A DNA stretch of 64,000 nt. Source: Ditylenchus dipsaci (Eukaryota > Nematoda > Chromadorea > Rhabditida > Anguinidae). The notes below the pieces were generated by a model. That model saw only the letters and a list, made by a program, of their open reading frames with translations. It was not told the DNA's origin and ran no database searches. Below are positions 11,729-22,697 of the stretch, piece after piece. Position numbers and translations under genes: made by a program. Location: the NCBI GenBank assembly GCA_004194705.1, contig SADC01000172.1, positions 1-64,000 of the forward strand, in the 5' to 3' direction. Each line of letters opens with the position of its first letter. Positions within the stretch are counted from its first letter, which is position 1.

Positions 11729-12539
11729 TTTTTTTATTTTTCATGTACACATATATTTGGCAAATAAAAATATATATTTGGTGGTTAGTATTTTTTCAAT
11801 TCAAGAGAAAATCATTGTCTCGATTCAACAAACTGAGCCGTTAATGAGTTTTTTACTCTTTTAGCCTAATCATAGGACCTTTTCACTATTGCTTATTTTC
11901 TCCCATTAAAAATTGCAAATACTTATCACAAAATGGTGTATTTGATAATAAAAGTTGCTGGGGCAGCTGTCTTTAAAAACTTTGGCAATTAATAAGAGCG
12001 GAAATTTTTGAGATCCCGCTTTTTCACAAACCATTTCTGTCACTTTGACGACTTATTGGAAGAATGCAACAACAAAACCTTTATGTTGACTGGAGACTCT
12101 TCTTTAAGATATTTTGTCTAAATTAAAGGCTCTTTTAGTCAAAAGGAAGGTTTAATAATAGTTTTTTTGAACATGTCTTCGCTTTCTGAGGCCTATGGCA
12201 TATTACAACCTGGTAGGCGTGATTAAGGTATGTGTGTATTTGGAAGTCGCAAATGCAAGCCTTAAGTTTGAAAGGTTAAGATGCGTGCACATACATACAG
12301 CAGCACAAACGGGTAATCTTTTTTCTTGGGGCAAATATACTTTTCTTTGGGCGAATTTTACTCTTTTTCGGGGCACATTTTATTTCATTATTTCATTATT
12401 GTTTCTCATCTTTTGGGGGGGGGCGGCTTATTAGAGGAATTACGGTAATTTTAGCTTTTTTTTTAAATTATGGTTTAGGTACCCATAAAAAATTATTAGG
12501 GAAGGGGGTGTGGCGGTATATTCCAGTAGCGTCAAAAAC

Positions 12540-12917
12540 CAGTGCTGTAAATCTCGGCACCGGCTAAACTTCAGACACCTGTTTCTAGCAGTTTTTAATA
12601 TTACTCAGCCCAGTGCGCGCATCATTAGGTAGCTCAGACATCGGCTCCGGGCTAGGAATAAAAAAATTAGTCATTCAACCATTTCTCCATAGCGTCACCG
12701 GTTTGGTACCAAAACTTTAGAAGGAATTTTACGTTAAATTGTTTCGGCACCAGACTGATGCCGCTATGGAGAACAGGTTAAATGACTAATTTTTTCATTC
12801 CTAGCCCGGAGCCGGTGTCTGAGCTGTCTAATAATCCGCAGCACTGGGCTGAGTTATATTAAAAACTGCTAGAAACAGGTGCCTGAAGTTTGGCTGGGGC
12901 CGAGATTTACAACGCTG
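12540..12917. mobile_element. Palindromic element with CAGTGCTGTAAATCTCGG ends (hAT-like)
   Basis: Left CAGTGCTGTAAATCTCGGCA and right, reversed, CAGCGTTGTAAATCTCGGCC continue pairing for about 180 bp around CCTAGCCCGGAGCCGG. The CAGxGxTG start resembles hAT termini. A clean 8-bp target duplication was not found. Confidence 0.65.
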
Positions 12918-13582
12918 GACAAAAAATTTTGCCGTAAAATTTTTTATAGCAAATAAACTTTTTTCGAAGCAAATTTTTTTGACGTAAAACGATTTTTTAC
13001 GTCATAATTAAATATGCGTAGCGGCAGAATAAAACTTTGTTTTATTAGCAAAAAAAGTTTTTTCTACAGCAGGAAAAGGTTTGCCCGAGAAGCAGAAATA
13101 AAGAAAAAATACCAAAATACAATTAAAAGAGTCAAAATGAAAATTCGAAAAATAAATCAGTCGAATTTTTTATCTTTAGTGAGGGATAAACGATAAAAGT
13201 GCCCAAGTCTGGTTTGCATCACATTTTAGCATGCGAGGTGCACGGGACTCGGGGAATGGCCCATTCCCACCATCATCTCTAATTTTTACAACATCTTTTC
13301 ATGGTGTCACGAAAAAAACGACTATTACAAATCTATTCACTATAATTATTCATTAAAATCCAAACTGAGAAACGGTTTTTTTCCTCAGAATATATTAATG
13401 AATTCTTGTGTGCACTTTTTATTAAAAACACGTTTTTTCTTAGACATTCTTTCACATTCTCATTCATCCTCATGTTTATTCAATAAAAGCCATTTTGGAG
13501 TCACTTTTATTACTTTTAGTCTTCCTTAGAAAAATGACTACAATTTTGCATCTAAAAAAGGTAGCTTTTCTTTTATATATTT

Positions 13583-14795
13583 TTTTTAAAGGGGGGTCTA
13601 TTTTATGTCCGGAAAGGTTTTGAGCGGAAAGTTGAAAATTGTTGTCAAACTTATGTTATCAGTGTTTACTTCTCAATTTTACTATATTTTTTGTACCATC
13701 ATGTAGCCCTGAATCTCAAGTTCTAATAGGCTATTGACTAGCTAAATACAATATCGTAAAGGGGGAGAACAATTGGGTTTTTTTTAAAACTACGCCTTTT
13801 TTCAAAATGAATTGTTCTCTCACTTTTCCTCACTACATAATGTATTCAGCCAGTTGATAGCTCATTGGAGACTAGACACTCAGGCTACATGCTGGTGCAA
13901 AAAGGCAAACACTGAGAACAGCAAGTTTTTGAAGTTTGAGGAGGTAAGCACTTAATTTGAGGAGTGTTTTAACTCATATAGACGTTGCACAATAGAGGTA
14001 GGAGGTCAGATGTCAAACTCAGAGGTCAAATTAGTGTCCTACTCAAATTGTTTCGTCTGTTTAGCTATTAGAAAGTTACTATTTCAGGAAAGACCTTGAG
14101 ATAAGATGAAACCACTTTCCTAAATGAAAAATGTCGAAACTAGCTGAGTTATGGGACCCTAAAGACTTCACATTCGACTACTTACCTCCATTATTGCAAA
14201 TCCTATATAAGTTATTTTGTTTGCTCATGCCCACTGAGCACAGCATTATCACACAAAAGCTTATAACATAAAATTTAGTGAATAAAATAAAAATACTAAG
14301 ACGAAAAGACAATTATTTTAAAAATGTAAGTACTTTTCCCCGTCAAATTATTCTTTCACCCCGTCAAATCGTAAAATTTGTTTCTCTGAAGTATTTCTTT
14401 AACCTTTTCTTTAATTTTTTTTTCGTTTTTACACCAGCATGTAGTCCTGAATTTCAGCTTTTTAACGAGCTATCAACTTATTTACTCAGATATTCAAAAG
14501 CTAAAGAAAAAGTCTTTGTATAGACAAATTGTCTGAACAATTTGTTCCATACAAAGACGTTTTTCTTCAACTTTTTAAAATCTCAGTAAATCAGTTCATA
14601 AGTTGTTAGAAAGCGGAGATCCAGAGCTACAAATTGGTAATAAAACTTAACGACCAATTAAAAACTTTTTAGGATAAAAACCAAGTTATAAAAATTTGAC
14701 GAGGTAAAACAATTTGAGCTTATTTTTAATTATTTTTCAAATTTTCAACTTTCCGATCAAAACCTATTGGGACATAAAACGGTCCTCTTTATTTT
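13583..14795. repeat. Large inverted-repeat unit surrounding the TIL gene promoter
   Basis: Outer arms GTCTATTTTATGTCCGGAAA (13598) and, reversed, GTTTTATGTCCCAATAGG (right end near 14785) bracket two hairpins centred near 13790 and 14530. Both hairpins carry the ATGTAGCCCTGAATCTCA-type motif. About 350 bp of non-repeat sequence with a TATA box (14204) lies between them, and the TIL exon begins 14 bp past the right arm. Confidence 0.6.
14204..14210 (+). promoter_or_regulatory. Possible TATA box of the TIL gene
   Basis: TATATAA is followed 25-35 bp later by a candidate start region, and by a strong donor ATGTAAGTAC at 14324 that could end a 5' leader exon. Confidence 0.35.
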
Positions 14796-14808
14796 CGTTT
14801 AATTTCAG

Positions 14809-15051
14809 CCTAAAATTTTGCTACCAATTTTGGTGTGTGTGGTGTGTTTGCTGAACATAGTAGCATGCTCACCCCCTGTTTGTGGTGACAATGAGGAATT
14901 TAAAGAGGACGGATGTGAAGACTGCGACAACACATGCTTAAATCCAGAAAAACGTTGTGTTTGCATCACTAGAAGACCTGAGTGTAAGTGCAAAAGTGGA
15001 TTTGTTCGACATTGCCCGTGTGTTGCTGTCAGCAATTGCCCGCAAAACTAA
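14809..15051 (+). CDS. Trypsin-inhibitor-like (TIL) cysteine-rich secreted protein, last exon
   Basis: The exon follows acceptor TTAATTTCAG at 14808. It encodes a hydrophobic signal segment (LLPILVCVVCLLNIVAC) and then one TIL domain: CGDNEEFKEDGCEDC, NTCLNPEKRCVC, RPECKCKSGFVRH, CPCVAVSNCPQN. The ten spaced cysteines and the CxCKxGFVR stretch fit TIL inhibitors, which block serine proteases through an exposed loop. It stops at 15049-15051 and AATAAA follows at about 15088 and 15109. No in-frame ATG exists in this exon, so the start codon must lie in an upstream exon that I could not identify; the candidate leader ending at 14324 has no ATG in phase. Confidence 0.75.
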   Translation, partial: PKILLPILVCVVCLLNIVACSPPVCGDNEEFKEDGCEDCDNTCLNPEKRCVCITRRPECKCKSGFVRHCPCVAVSNCPQN

Positions 15052-15315
15052 TCTGTTGTTTAAAAAACTAAGCGAAAATGTTTTATTTGAATAAAAGTAT
15101 CAAATTCAATAAAAATTTATGATAGATTTGGTTCACAAGCAAACATTAGAAGAAAAAACGCCCAATTTTAGATCTATGTGTTGCAATGGACAATGCTTGG
15201 TATACACGAAGAAAATTTACCTATGATGCAAGAATTTTGGACACTTTTGGGAGCTATAACTATTTTCCTGACTCGATTTCAAAAATGTGCGAACGCCAAT
15301 CAACTTAATTTTCAA

Positions 15316-15420
15316 TGGCAATTTTCAGGCTTTCTTGGTCCCCCTGTGGTTTTTGTCTTGGTCTATGGCCTCTAGATGGCCCCTGGATGGGTGAGGCCCA
15401 AACAACAGGGGGACCAAACG
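15316..15420. repeat. Hairpin with Merlin-like TIR motif
   Basis: CTTGGTCCCCCTGTGG at the left mirrors CAACAGGGGGACCAAA at the right. The same CTTGGTCCCCCTGTTGTTTT motif forms the TIR of the Merlin element just downstream, so this may be a small non-autonomous relative. Confidence 0.5.
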
Positions 15421-15464
15421 GAAAACGTATCTTTGACTTTATGTCTTTTCACTCAAGACAAAAA

Positions 15465-15553
15465 CATTCAAATATAAATTTTCCGTTTTTTATTTTTAAT
15501 TTTAGATTCGACTGCCTTTATGAATTCAGGGGTCAGTTTTTCAAGTAAATCGA
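15465..15553 (+). repeat. Direct repeat flanking the Merlin element, left copy
   Basis: About 90 bp containing AGATTCGACTGCCTTTATGA and TTTTTCAAGTAAATCGAC is repeated at 17153-17251 on the far side of the transposon with only small differences. Confidence 0.8.
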
Positions 15554-15562
15554 CGGCCCTTA

Positions 15563-17121
15563 TGGAGTTTACGTGTCCAAAATATGCCTTGGTCCCCCCT
15601 GTTGTTTTTTTTTTGTAAAAACAGCTTGGTCCCCCCTGTTGTTTTTATAATTCAAATTAAATGTTATAATTTTCAAATTTGATTTTTATCCTGAAACGAT
15701 TTTTTTACGCGTTATATTTTTTGCGTTGTTACTTTCACATCAGTTAATCATTTCAGTTTGTCAGATAATGTTCAAATATTTTTTATTGATGGTGCGAACT
15801 ATTTATGTTTACTTTTCAATTTTATAGGCAAAATGCGATTTATCTTGTGAATCCGCTTGATCTTCGGCAATCGATAGATTTTGAAACTGTATGCTTGCGT
15901 GATCTCTTTTGCATGTCCAATGACGAAATCATTTCTGCTCTTGTCGGTCTCAACTTGCTCAAGAATGATATGTCTTGCGAAAAATGTGGAATTTCAATGA
16001 GAATTATCAAGCGTACGCAGTTATCAGATCAACTTCAGGTTTTCTTATAATAAAAACGTAACTAACTATAGTTTTAGTGGAATGCAAGTCAAAAGGGATT
16101 CCATGCTCAACAAGAACAATTCGGTCAGGTTCCTTCTTCGCACGGTCTCATCTTTCGCTATCGTCTCTTTATTCTTCGCTATATGTGGGCCGTTGATATG
16201 GATAACAAGCACGTTTGCCATGAGTTGAAGCTGGATAGTCATACTGTCGTCGATTGGTTAAACATGTGCCGAGAAGTTTGTCAGAAGTAAGGATTTTCAT
16301 CTTAAATATTCTTTTTTTCATTTTAGTTATTGCAACAACTCGAAAGCAATCGGCGGTCCATCGGAAATAATCGAAATAGATGAGTCATGCTTCTGCAAAC
16401 GCAAATACAATCGAGGAAAGAAGAGGCGCAGTTTCGAACAATGGATATTCGGCGGTGTTCAGCGTGGCGAAAAGGGAAAAGCGTTTGCATTTAGAGTACA
16501 AGATCGGACAAAGAAAACTCTGTTGTTGCTAATCAGGAAGATGATCAAGAAAGGAACGACAATCATATCGGATGAGTGGCCTGCTTATCGCAAACTTGGA
16601 AAGCAACTAGGAAAGCCTGTCGGATATAAGCATTACACAATTTGTCACAAGAAAATGTTTGCAAGGTAATAATTTTATAACTTTTCGAATTACCTTATCT
16701 TTGTTTTTAGGACAATCTTTGATGAAAACAAAAATCGGCTTCGCGTGCATACCAACAAGCTAGAGGGCTTCTGGAGTCATCTCAAGCATAAGATCAAACG
16801 ATTGCGAGGAACCAGCGATGCCTTGAAAGCCTCCTATGTCGCAGAAGCAGTCTTCAGGCAAAACAGCAAAGCGAACAATGAAAAAGTCTTGGAATTTTTC
16901 TTAGAACGTGTGTCTATGATTCATAGAATCGATAATTATGAATTGTAAATCTTTTGTCTTGAGTCTGTGTTTTGTTAATTAGAAAATAAAGATATTTAAA
17001 TAATTTTTGAGTTTGACAAAAACTGAAAGCATTTTCGAGAAAACAACAGGGGGGCCAAGCTGTTTTTACAAAAAAAAAACAACAGCGGGGACCAAGGCAA
17101 ATTTTGGACACGTAAACTCCA
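15563..17121 (+). mobile_element. Merlin/IS1595-type DNA transposon
   Basis: A 1.56-kb element. The left TIR starts TGGAGTTTACGTGTCCAAAA and continues with CCTTGGTCCCCCCTGTTG, a poly-T run and AAACAGCTTGG; the right end repeats this in reverse (17043-17121), about 80 bp in all. It encloses a complete transposase gene. An 8-9 bp target duplication, expected for Merlin, is not visible at these ends; instead larger direct repeats flank the element. Confidence 0.85.
15805..16948 (+). CDS. Merlin-family (IS1595-like) DDE transposase
   Basis: Cut-and-paste transposase. Exons 15805-16038, 16078-16286, 16327-16665 and 16711-16948 join in frame (1020 nt, 339 aa) with GT-AG introns of 39-45 bp. The N-terminal zinc-ribbon-like CEKCGISMRIIKR sits near residue 55. 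The ISXO2-like catalytic domain shows all three acids: EIIEIDESCFCKRKYNRG (first Asp), GTTIISDEWPAYRKLG (second Asp) and VHTNKLEGFWSHLK (Glu). No stops or frame breaks are present, unlike most host genes here, which suggests a recent or active copy. The start is uncertain: ATG 15805 is in frame, but TTTATAG/GCAAAATG at 15827 could be an acceptor from an unseen exon. Confidence 0.88.
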
Positions 17122-17152
17122 CTAGCGCCATTTAAAACATTCAACATTAAAA

Positions 17153-17251
17153 CATTCAAAAAACATTCAGATTAAAATTTTCCGTTTTTATTTTAATTTT
17201 AGATTCGACTGCCTTTATGAATTCAGCGGTCAGTTTTTTCAAGTAAATCGA
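17153..17251 (+). repeat. Direct repeat flanking the Merlin element, right copy
   Basis: Copy of 15465-15553 beginning after CTAGCGCCATTTAAAACATT, with an added CATTCAAAAAACATTC insertion at its start. Confidence 0.8.
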
Positions 17252-18267
17252 CCATCCTGAACACGAATCCGTTTAAAAAAGCTGTCTTCGAATGTAGTAT
17301 TATTATTATATCGACCTTTAGTCGATATATATCGACCTTTGATCGATATATATTAGTATCACAAGGATGATTCTATCTTACGAAAAAAAGAGAATGTTTA
17401 TATGCCGAAAGATTATCGGTTCCTGAAAACCCTCCAAAACGTGGCCAACATTTGCCCAACCGCAAATATGGGTTAATACCAGGTCACGTAAACGTCCTTA
17501 TTATAAGATTTGTCCTTATTTTGGGATACCAAATCTTATTTTTTTTTAATTTTTAGTCAAGATCTTATTTTTGGCAGCAAAAACGCAATAAGCACTGGAT
17601 AAAATAGCATATACCCGAAAATGTCCTTTTTTTGACCAAAAGTCCTTATTTCCAAAAAAAAAATTATACGTGCCTGGTCAATACTCACCTTTTTAAACCA
17701 TTTTAAATTGATAGCGCCGTTTGGCGCCTGTTCAGCTAGTCTCAAATATTCGGAATAAGAATTTACCGTGGAGTAATTTACCGATTTACACGCACCGATT
17801 ATTCCTCAGATTTTTTTGCAGCTTTCAAAATCAAATTTCAGGGATATACGAATTATAATTAAATTTGGAAATGGGACAGAAGTGTCGGGAAATGTTCGGA
17901 CAAATGTGTCATGTACTCGGCTAAAATGAGGAAATCGTGTGGTGAATTAGGTTTGATAAGACCAAAGTCCCAATTTCAGCTTATCCAGACCCCAAAACCC
18001 GAAAAGGTACCTTCTGGTCAGGTGAATATCCATTACGGGCGTTAAGCGAATTGATGCGCACCGAATTGGTCTATAGCGCATTGGATCGCACATGATTTGG
18101 TCCACTCATGAATTGGTCCACACTTTTCAAATAATTTGAATTTTTTCAAATTTGAAAAATTTTGGGGGAATTCAAATTTTTTAATCTGAACCAACCAAAC
18201 CAAGTGATCGTCCACTTGGAGCAAATTTTTTTACCATTCGGCTTCCAAAACCTATTTTTTGGGTACA
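17252..18267. other. No gene; short-word arrays
   Basis: TATCGACCTTTAGTCGAT words lie at 17309-17350. At 18040-18135 is a loose array of GAATTGGTCCACT-like words (GCGCACCGAATTGGTC, CATGAATTGGTCCACA). No coding signal was recognised. Confidence 0.4.
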
Positions 18268-18269
18268 CG

Positions 18270-19762
18270 GACAATTCACGCCCGGGACAATTCACGACCG
18301 GGACGATTCACGACCGGACGATTCACGACCGGGACGATTCACGCCCGGGACAATTCACGCCGGGACAATTCACGCCCCAGGACAATTCACGCCCCCGATA
18401 ATTCACGGCGGTAAATTGATATCCTGGTCAATTATGTCTGGTTAATTGATTCATTAGTAGGTACAGGTCGAATCAACGGTGATGGTAAACACTTTTTTCT
18501 GGACTAGCACCAGAATAAAAAAAGGTTTTTAAAGGATCAATGAGCCTCAGGGTGGATAGGAAAACCGCCTGGTACCTGTCCTAAACGGGTATTTACGTCT
18601 AAAAATCCGAAATTTCGGATTAGCCTAAAGTAATTATGTGCTATGTAATAATTGTGCCCTATCCAGAATCTATCCTAACCTATCCTGTACATGTTTGATA
18701 ATGGCAAAATTTGCAGGAACTCTAGCTTTGAAAAGTTTCGTGTCCCGTAGGTTATCCAGGCGGTGCTGAGATAGTAGTACCAAAGTAATGTCACTCAAGT
18801 TGCTGTACCTAGGTAGAGGTACTCAGTTAGAAGTGCAAAGGTAGTGGTACTTAGTGGTACCAAATTAGGGCGACGGTAAATTGATCTGCAGTAAATTGAT
18901 CTGCAAGTAAATTGATCTGCAAGGTTCTAATCCCTGTGGGGACATTACCTTTATTGGAAAATTTGGGCGCTAGTAGCGAATAACCTCCCCCCCGCAAACC
19001 TGACCTTATAAAAATCGCTGTAACTACCCTTTCAAACAACAAGTTCAGGCTTAGCCCTAGGCTTGCGCGTAGGCCAGCGTACTGAAGTTGTGACTAATAA
19101 AGAGTTTGCGCACATTTTCCGGGTCTGGGACATATATTTGGGTAGTCTTTACTTAAGTTTTAGAAGGAAAAAAACATATTTTAGACTGGATGTCCACCTG
19201 AACCTCGGGTACTTAACCTAGTTTTAGAGTTCAAGTCGTTAAAATCACAGTTTTTAGTGTTGTCAAACCATGAACATGTATATTGTGAAATTTTGGATAA
19301 AAAACTAAGGCTTTCGATCCCACATAAAAACAACTGAAATTTAGAATTGGAGACAGGTGAATCCTCAGGATATGTACCTACCCTTATTATCCCAGTTCTA
19401 TGTGATTTAGATGGTTTGATAAATAGAAAAGTTAATAAATAAAGTAAGTAAACGTGAATTCTTTAAAGGGCATGCCGTGCGTTAAGGCGCGAACCAGCAG
19501 TTTTTTCGAATTTTTTCGAATCGTCCCATTTTTCCTTCGTTCTGCGTCAAATCTGATATAGATGACCTTATACTGCTTTAAAAACTAGACAGAAAACTTA
19601 AAAAATTTAGACGAGAACGAATGTGAAAATTTATCGAGAAAGAGAAGGACTGCTGGTTCGCGCCTTTTCTCCCATCGAGCACGATCATGCCCCTTTAAGG
19701 GCGTGAATTGTCCTGGGGCGTGAATTGTCCGGGCGTGAATTGTCGCGGGCGTGAATTGTCCC
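18270..19762. mobile_element. Foldback element with arrays of GGACAATTCACGCCCGG
   Basis: The left array (18270-18408) has about eight copies of a 14-17 bp word ACAATTCACGCCCGGG. The right array (19699-19762) has four copies of the reverse complement. Inner words GTAAATTGATCTGCA form a second array at 18873-18922 ending directly at GGTTCTAATCCC. The right array ends directly at GGGTTCGAATCCC (19763). A TTAA-MITE (19467-19694) is inserted next to the right array. Confidence 0.7.
19467..19694 (-). mobile_element. TTAA-target MITE with AGGGCATGCCGTGCG ends
   Basis: Flanked by TTAA (19463-19466, 19695-19698). The sequence is the reverse complement of the copy at 33246-33476, sharing AAGGCGCGAACCAGCAG and the AGATTTGACGCAGAACGAAG core, with slight divergence. 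Confidence 0.85.
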
Positions 19763-19775
19763 GGGTTCGAATCCC
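19763..19775 (+). repeat. tRNA T-arm-like box abutting a word array
   Basis: GGGTTCGAATCCC is a perfect T-loop/B-box type dyad placed exactly at the end of the GGGCGTGAATTGTCC array. No complete tRNA surrounds it. Similar boxes sit at 18923, 21055 and 22239 beside other arrays. Confidence 0.6.
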
Positions 19776-19912
19776 ACTGGGCGCATACCGTATATTCTGT
19801 ATTAAAGGCACCGGCACCTTTATTTTTCAACCCCCTCGGAGGGGCCTTTATTAGAGAGGGGCCTTTATTTTCAACCAGAATTGCGTTTGAATTTTTTGTG
19901 TCCTGAAATCAT

Positions 19913-20317
19913 AGTGACCCGCGCTGTCCTTCGCCGTCTTGTTTTCACATCACCGTACTTAAGCTTTTAGCTCACCTAAATTTATTTTTACCAAAGTTTT
20001 TGATAGAACGCTCCTTAACATGTAGGCCTATTTTATTTTCGGTGACCGTCCACTTTTTAAATGAAAATTGACTTAATAATGTCGACATAGACGCCGTCCA
20101 TGTTTTTTCTGAAAACTTGAGAAAAAACCAAGAGGGCGTCTTTTGTCGACCATTCTTAAGTCAATTTATATTTTAAAAAGTGGACCGTCACCCGAAAATA
20201 AGATAAGCCTACATCTTAAAAAGCGTTCTATCGAAAAGATTCAATAAAAAATTAATTTAAATGAGCTAAAAGCTCGAGGACGGACAAAAACAGGACGGCG
20301 AAGGACGCGCGGTCACT
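19913..20317. repeat. Palindromic element with AGTGACCCGCGCTGTCC ends
   Basis: The arms AGTGACCCGCGCTGTCCTTC and, reversed, AGTGACCGCGCGTCCTTCGC continue pairing through AGCTTTTAGCTCA, GAACGCT and TAGGCCTATTTTATTTTCG to a centre near 20120. Non-autonomous element with about 190-bp arms. Confidence 0.75.
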
Positions 20318-20640
20318 GTGCCAGCAATGAAACAAAAAATTCTCTTTTTTTAATTGGAGGCGCTGTAGCGGATTTGCCGCTGCTCGTTGTGTGTTGATAG
20401 TGTTTCGCGGTTCGTGTGTACCACGTGTCCAGGCCCACCATGGTGGTTTATGTACTTTCTGGTACTTCAGGTATACACGTCGATCGTGCGCCGATAGGGG
20501 CGATAATTTCCTGCCAGCTTCTTTAGAACCGATGTATATGTACCTTCTACCTACACTACCTGCCCACTTACCTATCATAGCTGACATCCACCTACCTACC
20601 AGGCAACCTACATATCATGCCCAGCCGCTACCTGCCGATT
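20318..20640. other. GC-richer stretch, coding status unclear
   Basis: Open frames occur on both strands (for example 20391-20651 plus, 20252-20587 minus) but neither shows a family motif. CTACCTACC-rich pyrimidine tracts at 20540-20620 resemble a minisatellite more than a protein. Confidence 0.3.
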
Positions 20641-20770
20641 TCGAAAAATAATAGTACTTTCGATGTATTAAATAGTACTAAAATAGTACCCATAAAGTAC
20701 TAGGGTACTAATTAAGTACTAAATACTATTTTAGTAACTAGTACTAATTTAGTACTAAGTACTCGTAGCA
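20641..20770. repeat. TAGTACT short-word array
   Basis: About a dozen copies of AGTACT/TAGTACTA words, self-complementary in places, over 130 bp. Confidence 0.7.
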
Positions 20771-20933
20771 CTTTTTTTATTTTTTTGCTGTTTTTGTGTC
20801 AAAAGTCTTCTGAATAACTGTCCTGAATTAACCTTAATACCGCCTCCACACTACTACTTGGATCCCTAAGGGATAGGAACTACTCAAAATTGGAGTTCCT
20901 GCAAAATCACTGTTTTAGCATTATCAAACTGAT

Positions 20934-22371
20934 TACTACTCATTTGCGCAAAACTCATTTGCGCAAACTCATTTGCGCAAACTCATTTGCGCAAAACTCA
21001 TTTGCGCAAAACTTATTTGCGCAAAACTCATTTGCGCAAATTTTTTAAAGTTACAGTTCGAATCCAGGTGGTAGCAGAAATTATTTTTTCTTGAATAACA
21101 ACCATAAACTAGTTTTTATAAGACCAGTAAACCTCAGGTTGGATAGGAGATCCACCTGGTACTTCTTTTGAATAGGCACTCACCTCTAGAATCCGATATT
21201 TTGATTAAGCTGAAAGTATTAAAAAATCAATGTACCCTATCAAAATCGGTCCTGAACACGGTTTGTTAAGACCAAAATGCTGTTTTAACCAACTGGAATA
21301 TCAATACCGTGGTAGTTACCCACTCCAAGGTGGTCGACCTTGAACTTTTGTGGATTATTGTGAGTAGACAAACAAATTTTGCATGCCTGAATCAATCCAA
21401 ATAAAAAGCTTTTGGAACATGAAAAACGTAAAAATTTTTTTATCCAAGTGGACGACCACTTGGTTTTGTTGTACTCAGGTGGTCGTACCCAGGTTGAAGA
21501 ACTCAGGTAAAACTCCTGGTAGTAATATTTTCGTTTTGTAAAGAACTCTTAAAATTTAAAATTTTTCTATGATCCAATCTCGGTCTCCTGGATAATCCAT
21601 GCACCAACTAAACCAAGTGGTCGTCCACTTGGATCAAAAATTTTTTTACGTTTTATGTTCCAAAACTTGTTTTTTTGGACTAATTCAGGCATGCTGAAGA
21701 TGTTTGATAGTGGTGAAATGCCGTTTCGTCAAGTATTTTTGAGTATTCGGCAATAATTGATTTTACCCAAACTGGATTTTACCAAAACTCAAGAAATACC
21801 CAACAAAACGGTATTTTACCACTATCAAACATCTTCAGCATACCCGAATTAGTCCAGAAAACAAGTTTTAAGGCCCGAAAAAGTTTTTGCTCCAGGTTTT
21901 TGCTCCGAGTGGACGACCACTTGGTTTGGTCGGTTAAGACTAAAAAATTAAAATTACAGCAAAATTTTTACTGAAAGTGAGAGTCCAAAAAAGTCATTGA
22001 ATACACTGAAAGTGAATATAAGATTGAGAGACAAATTTTCCTATTGGGTACAACACTGAGAGTGAGAGTGAAAGGCATAGTGGGAGTGAAAGGAGAAACC
22101 ACTAATTGGATACGTGGCCTTACAGGACTACTCCAGGACTGGGGTTTCTATTTCAAATCGTGTTCAGGACACGATTCTGAATAGGTATGATACCTTCAAA
22201 GTTATTCAGTGAAGAAAAAATAATTTCTGCTACCACCGGGATTCGAACCTGTAACTTCAAAAAATTTGCGCAATGAGTTTTGCGCAATAAGTTTTGCGCA
22301 AATGAGTTTTGCGCAAATGAGTTTGCGCAAATGAGTTTGCGCAAATGAGTTTTGCGCAAATGAGTAGTAAC
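20934..22371. mobile_element. Foldback element with arrays of CATTTGCGCAAAACT
   Basis: Left array 20938-21041 (seven copies of CTCATTTGCGCAAAA) and right array 22266-22366 (inverted copies), each followed inward by a T-arm-like box (AGTTCGAATCCAGGTGGTAG at 21055; CTACCACCGGGATTCGAACC in reverse at 22250). Outer ends ACTACTCATTTGCGC / GCGCAAATGAGTAGTAAC match. The interior holds an inverted pair built on CCAAGTGGTCGTCCACTTGG (21600-21930) related to 31735-31995. Confidence 0.8.
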
Positions 22372-22697
22372 GATCAAACTGTGTTTGAAAGTACTAGGTG
22401 GTTACCCTAAGCACCCTGAGGCTTACTGGTCTCCAATACTAGTTTAGGACTGTGGTTCAAGAAAAAAAATAATGTCTGCTACCACCCAGATTTGAAACTT
22501 TTAAATTTATGGATTCTGGGGACTAAATAACCGTCACTCATAAGAAAATTTGGATTTCAATTTTCGAATTCAGCAATATGCCTATAATTACAATACGAAC
22601 ATCATGACCAAAATTGGGTAATTTAGAAAAGGACGACCGAAGGATAGAGACGAGAGTCAGAAAAGTAGACTTTTCCTAACTGGTGCTTATTAGTGCA

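Noticed and set aside
12540..12917. Clear 8-bp target duplication at the CAGTGCTG element
   Set aside because: Flanks TCAAAAAC and GACAAAAA match only if the register is shifted, so I did not claim a TSD.
20938..22366. CRISPR-like repeated words
   Set aside because: Repeats are head-to-tail without spacers, arms are inverted, and the DNA is eukaryotic; these are foldback arms.
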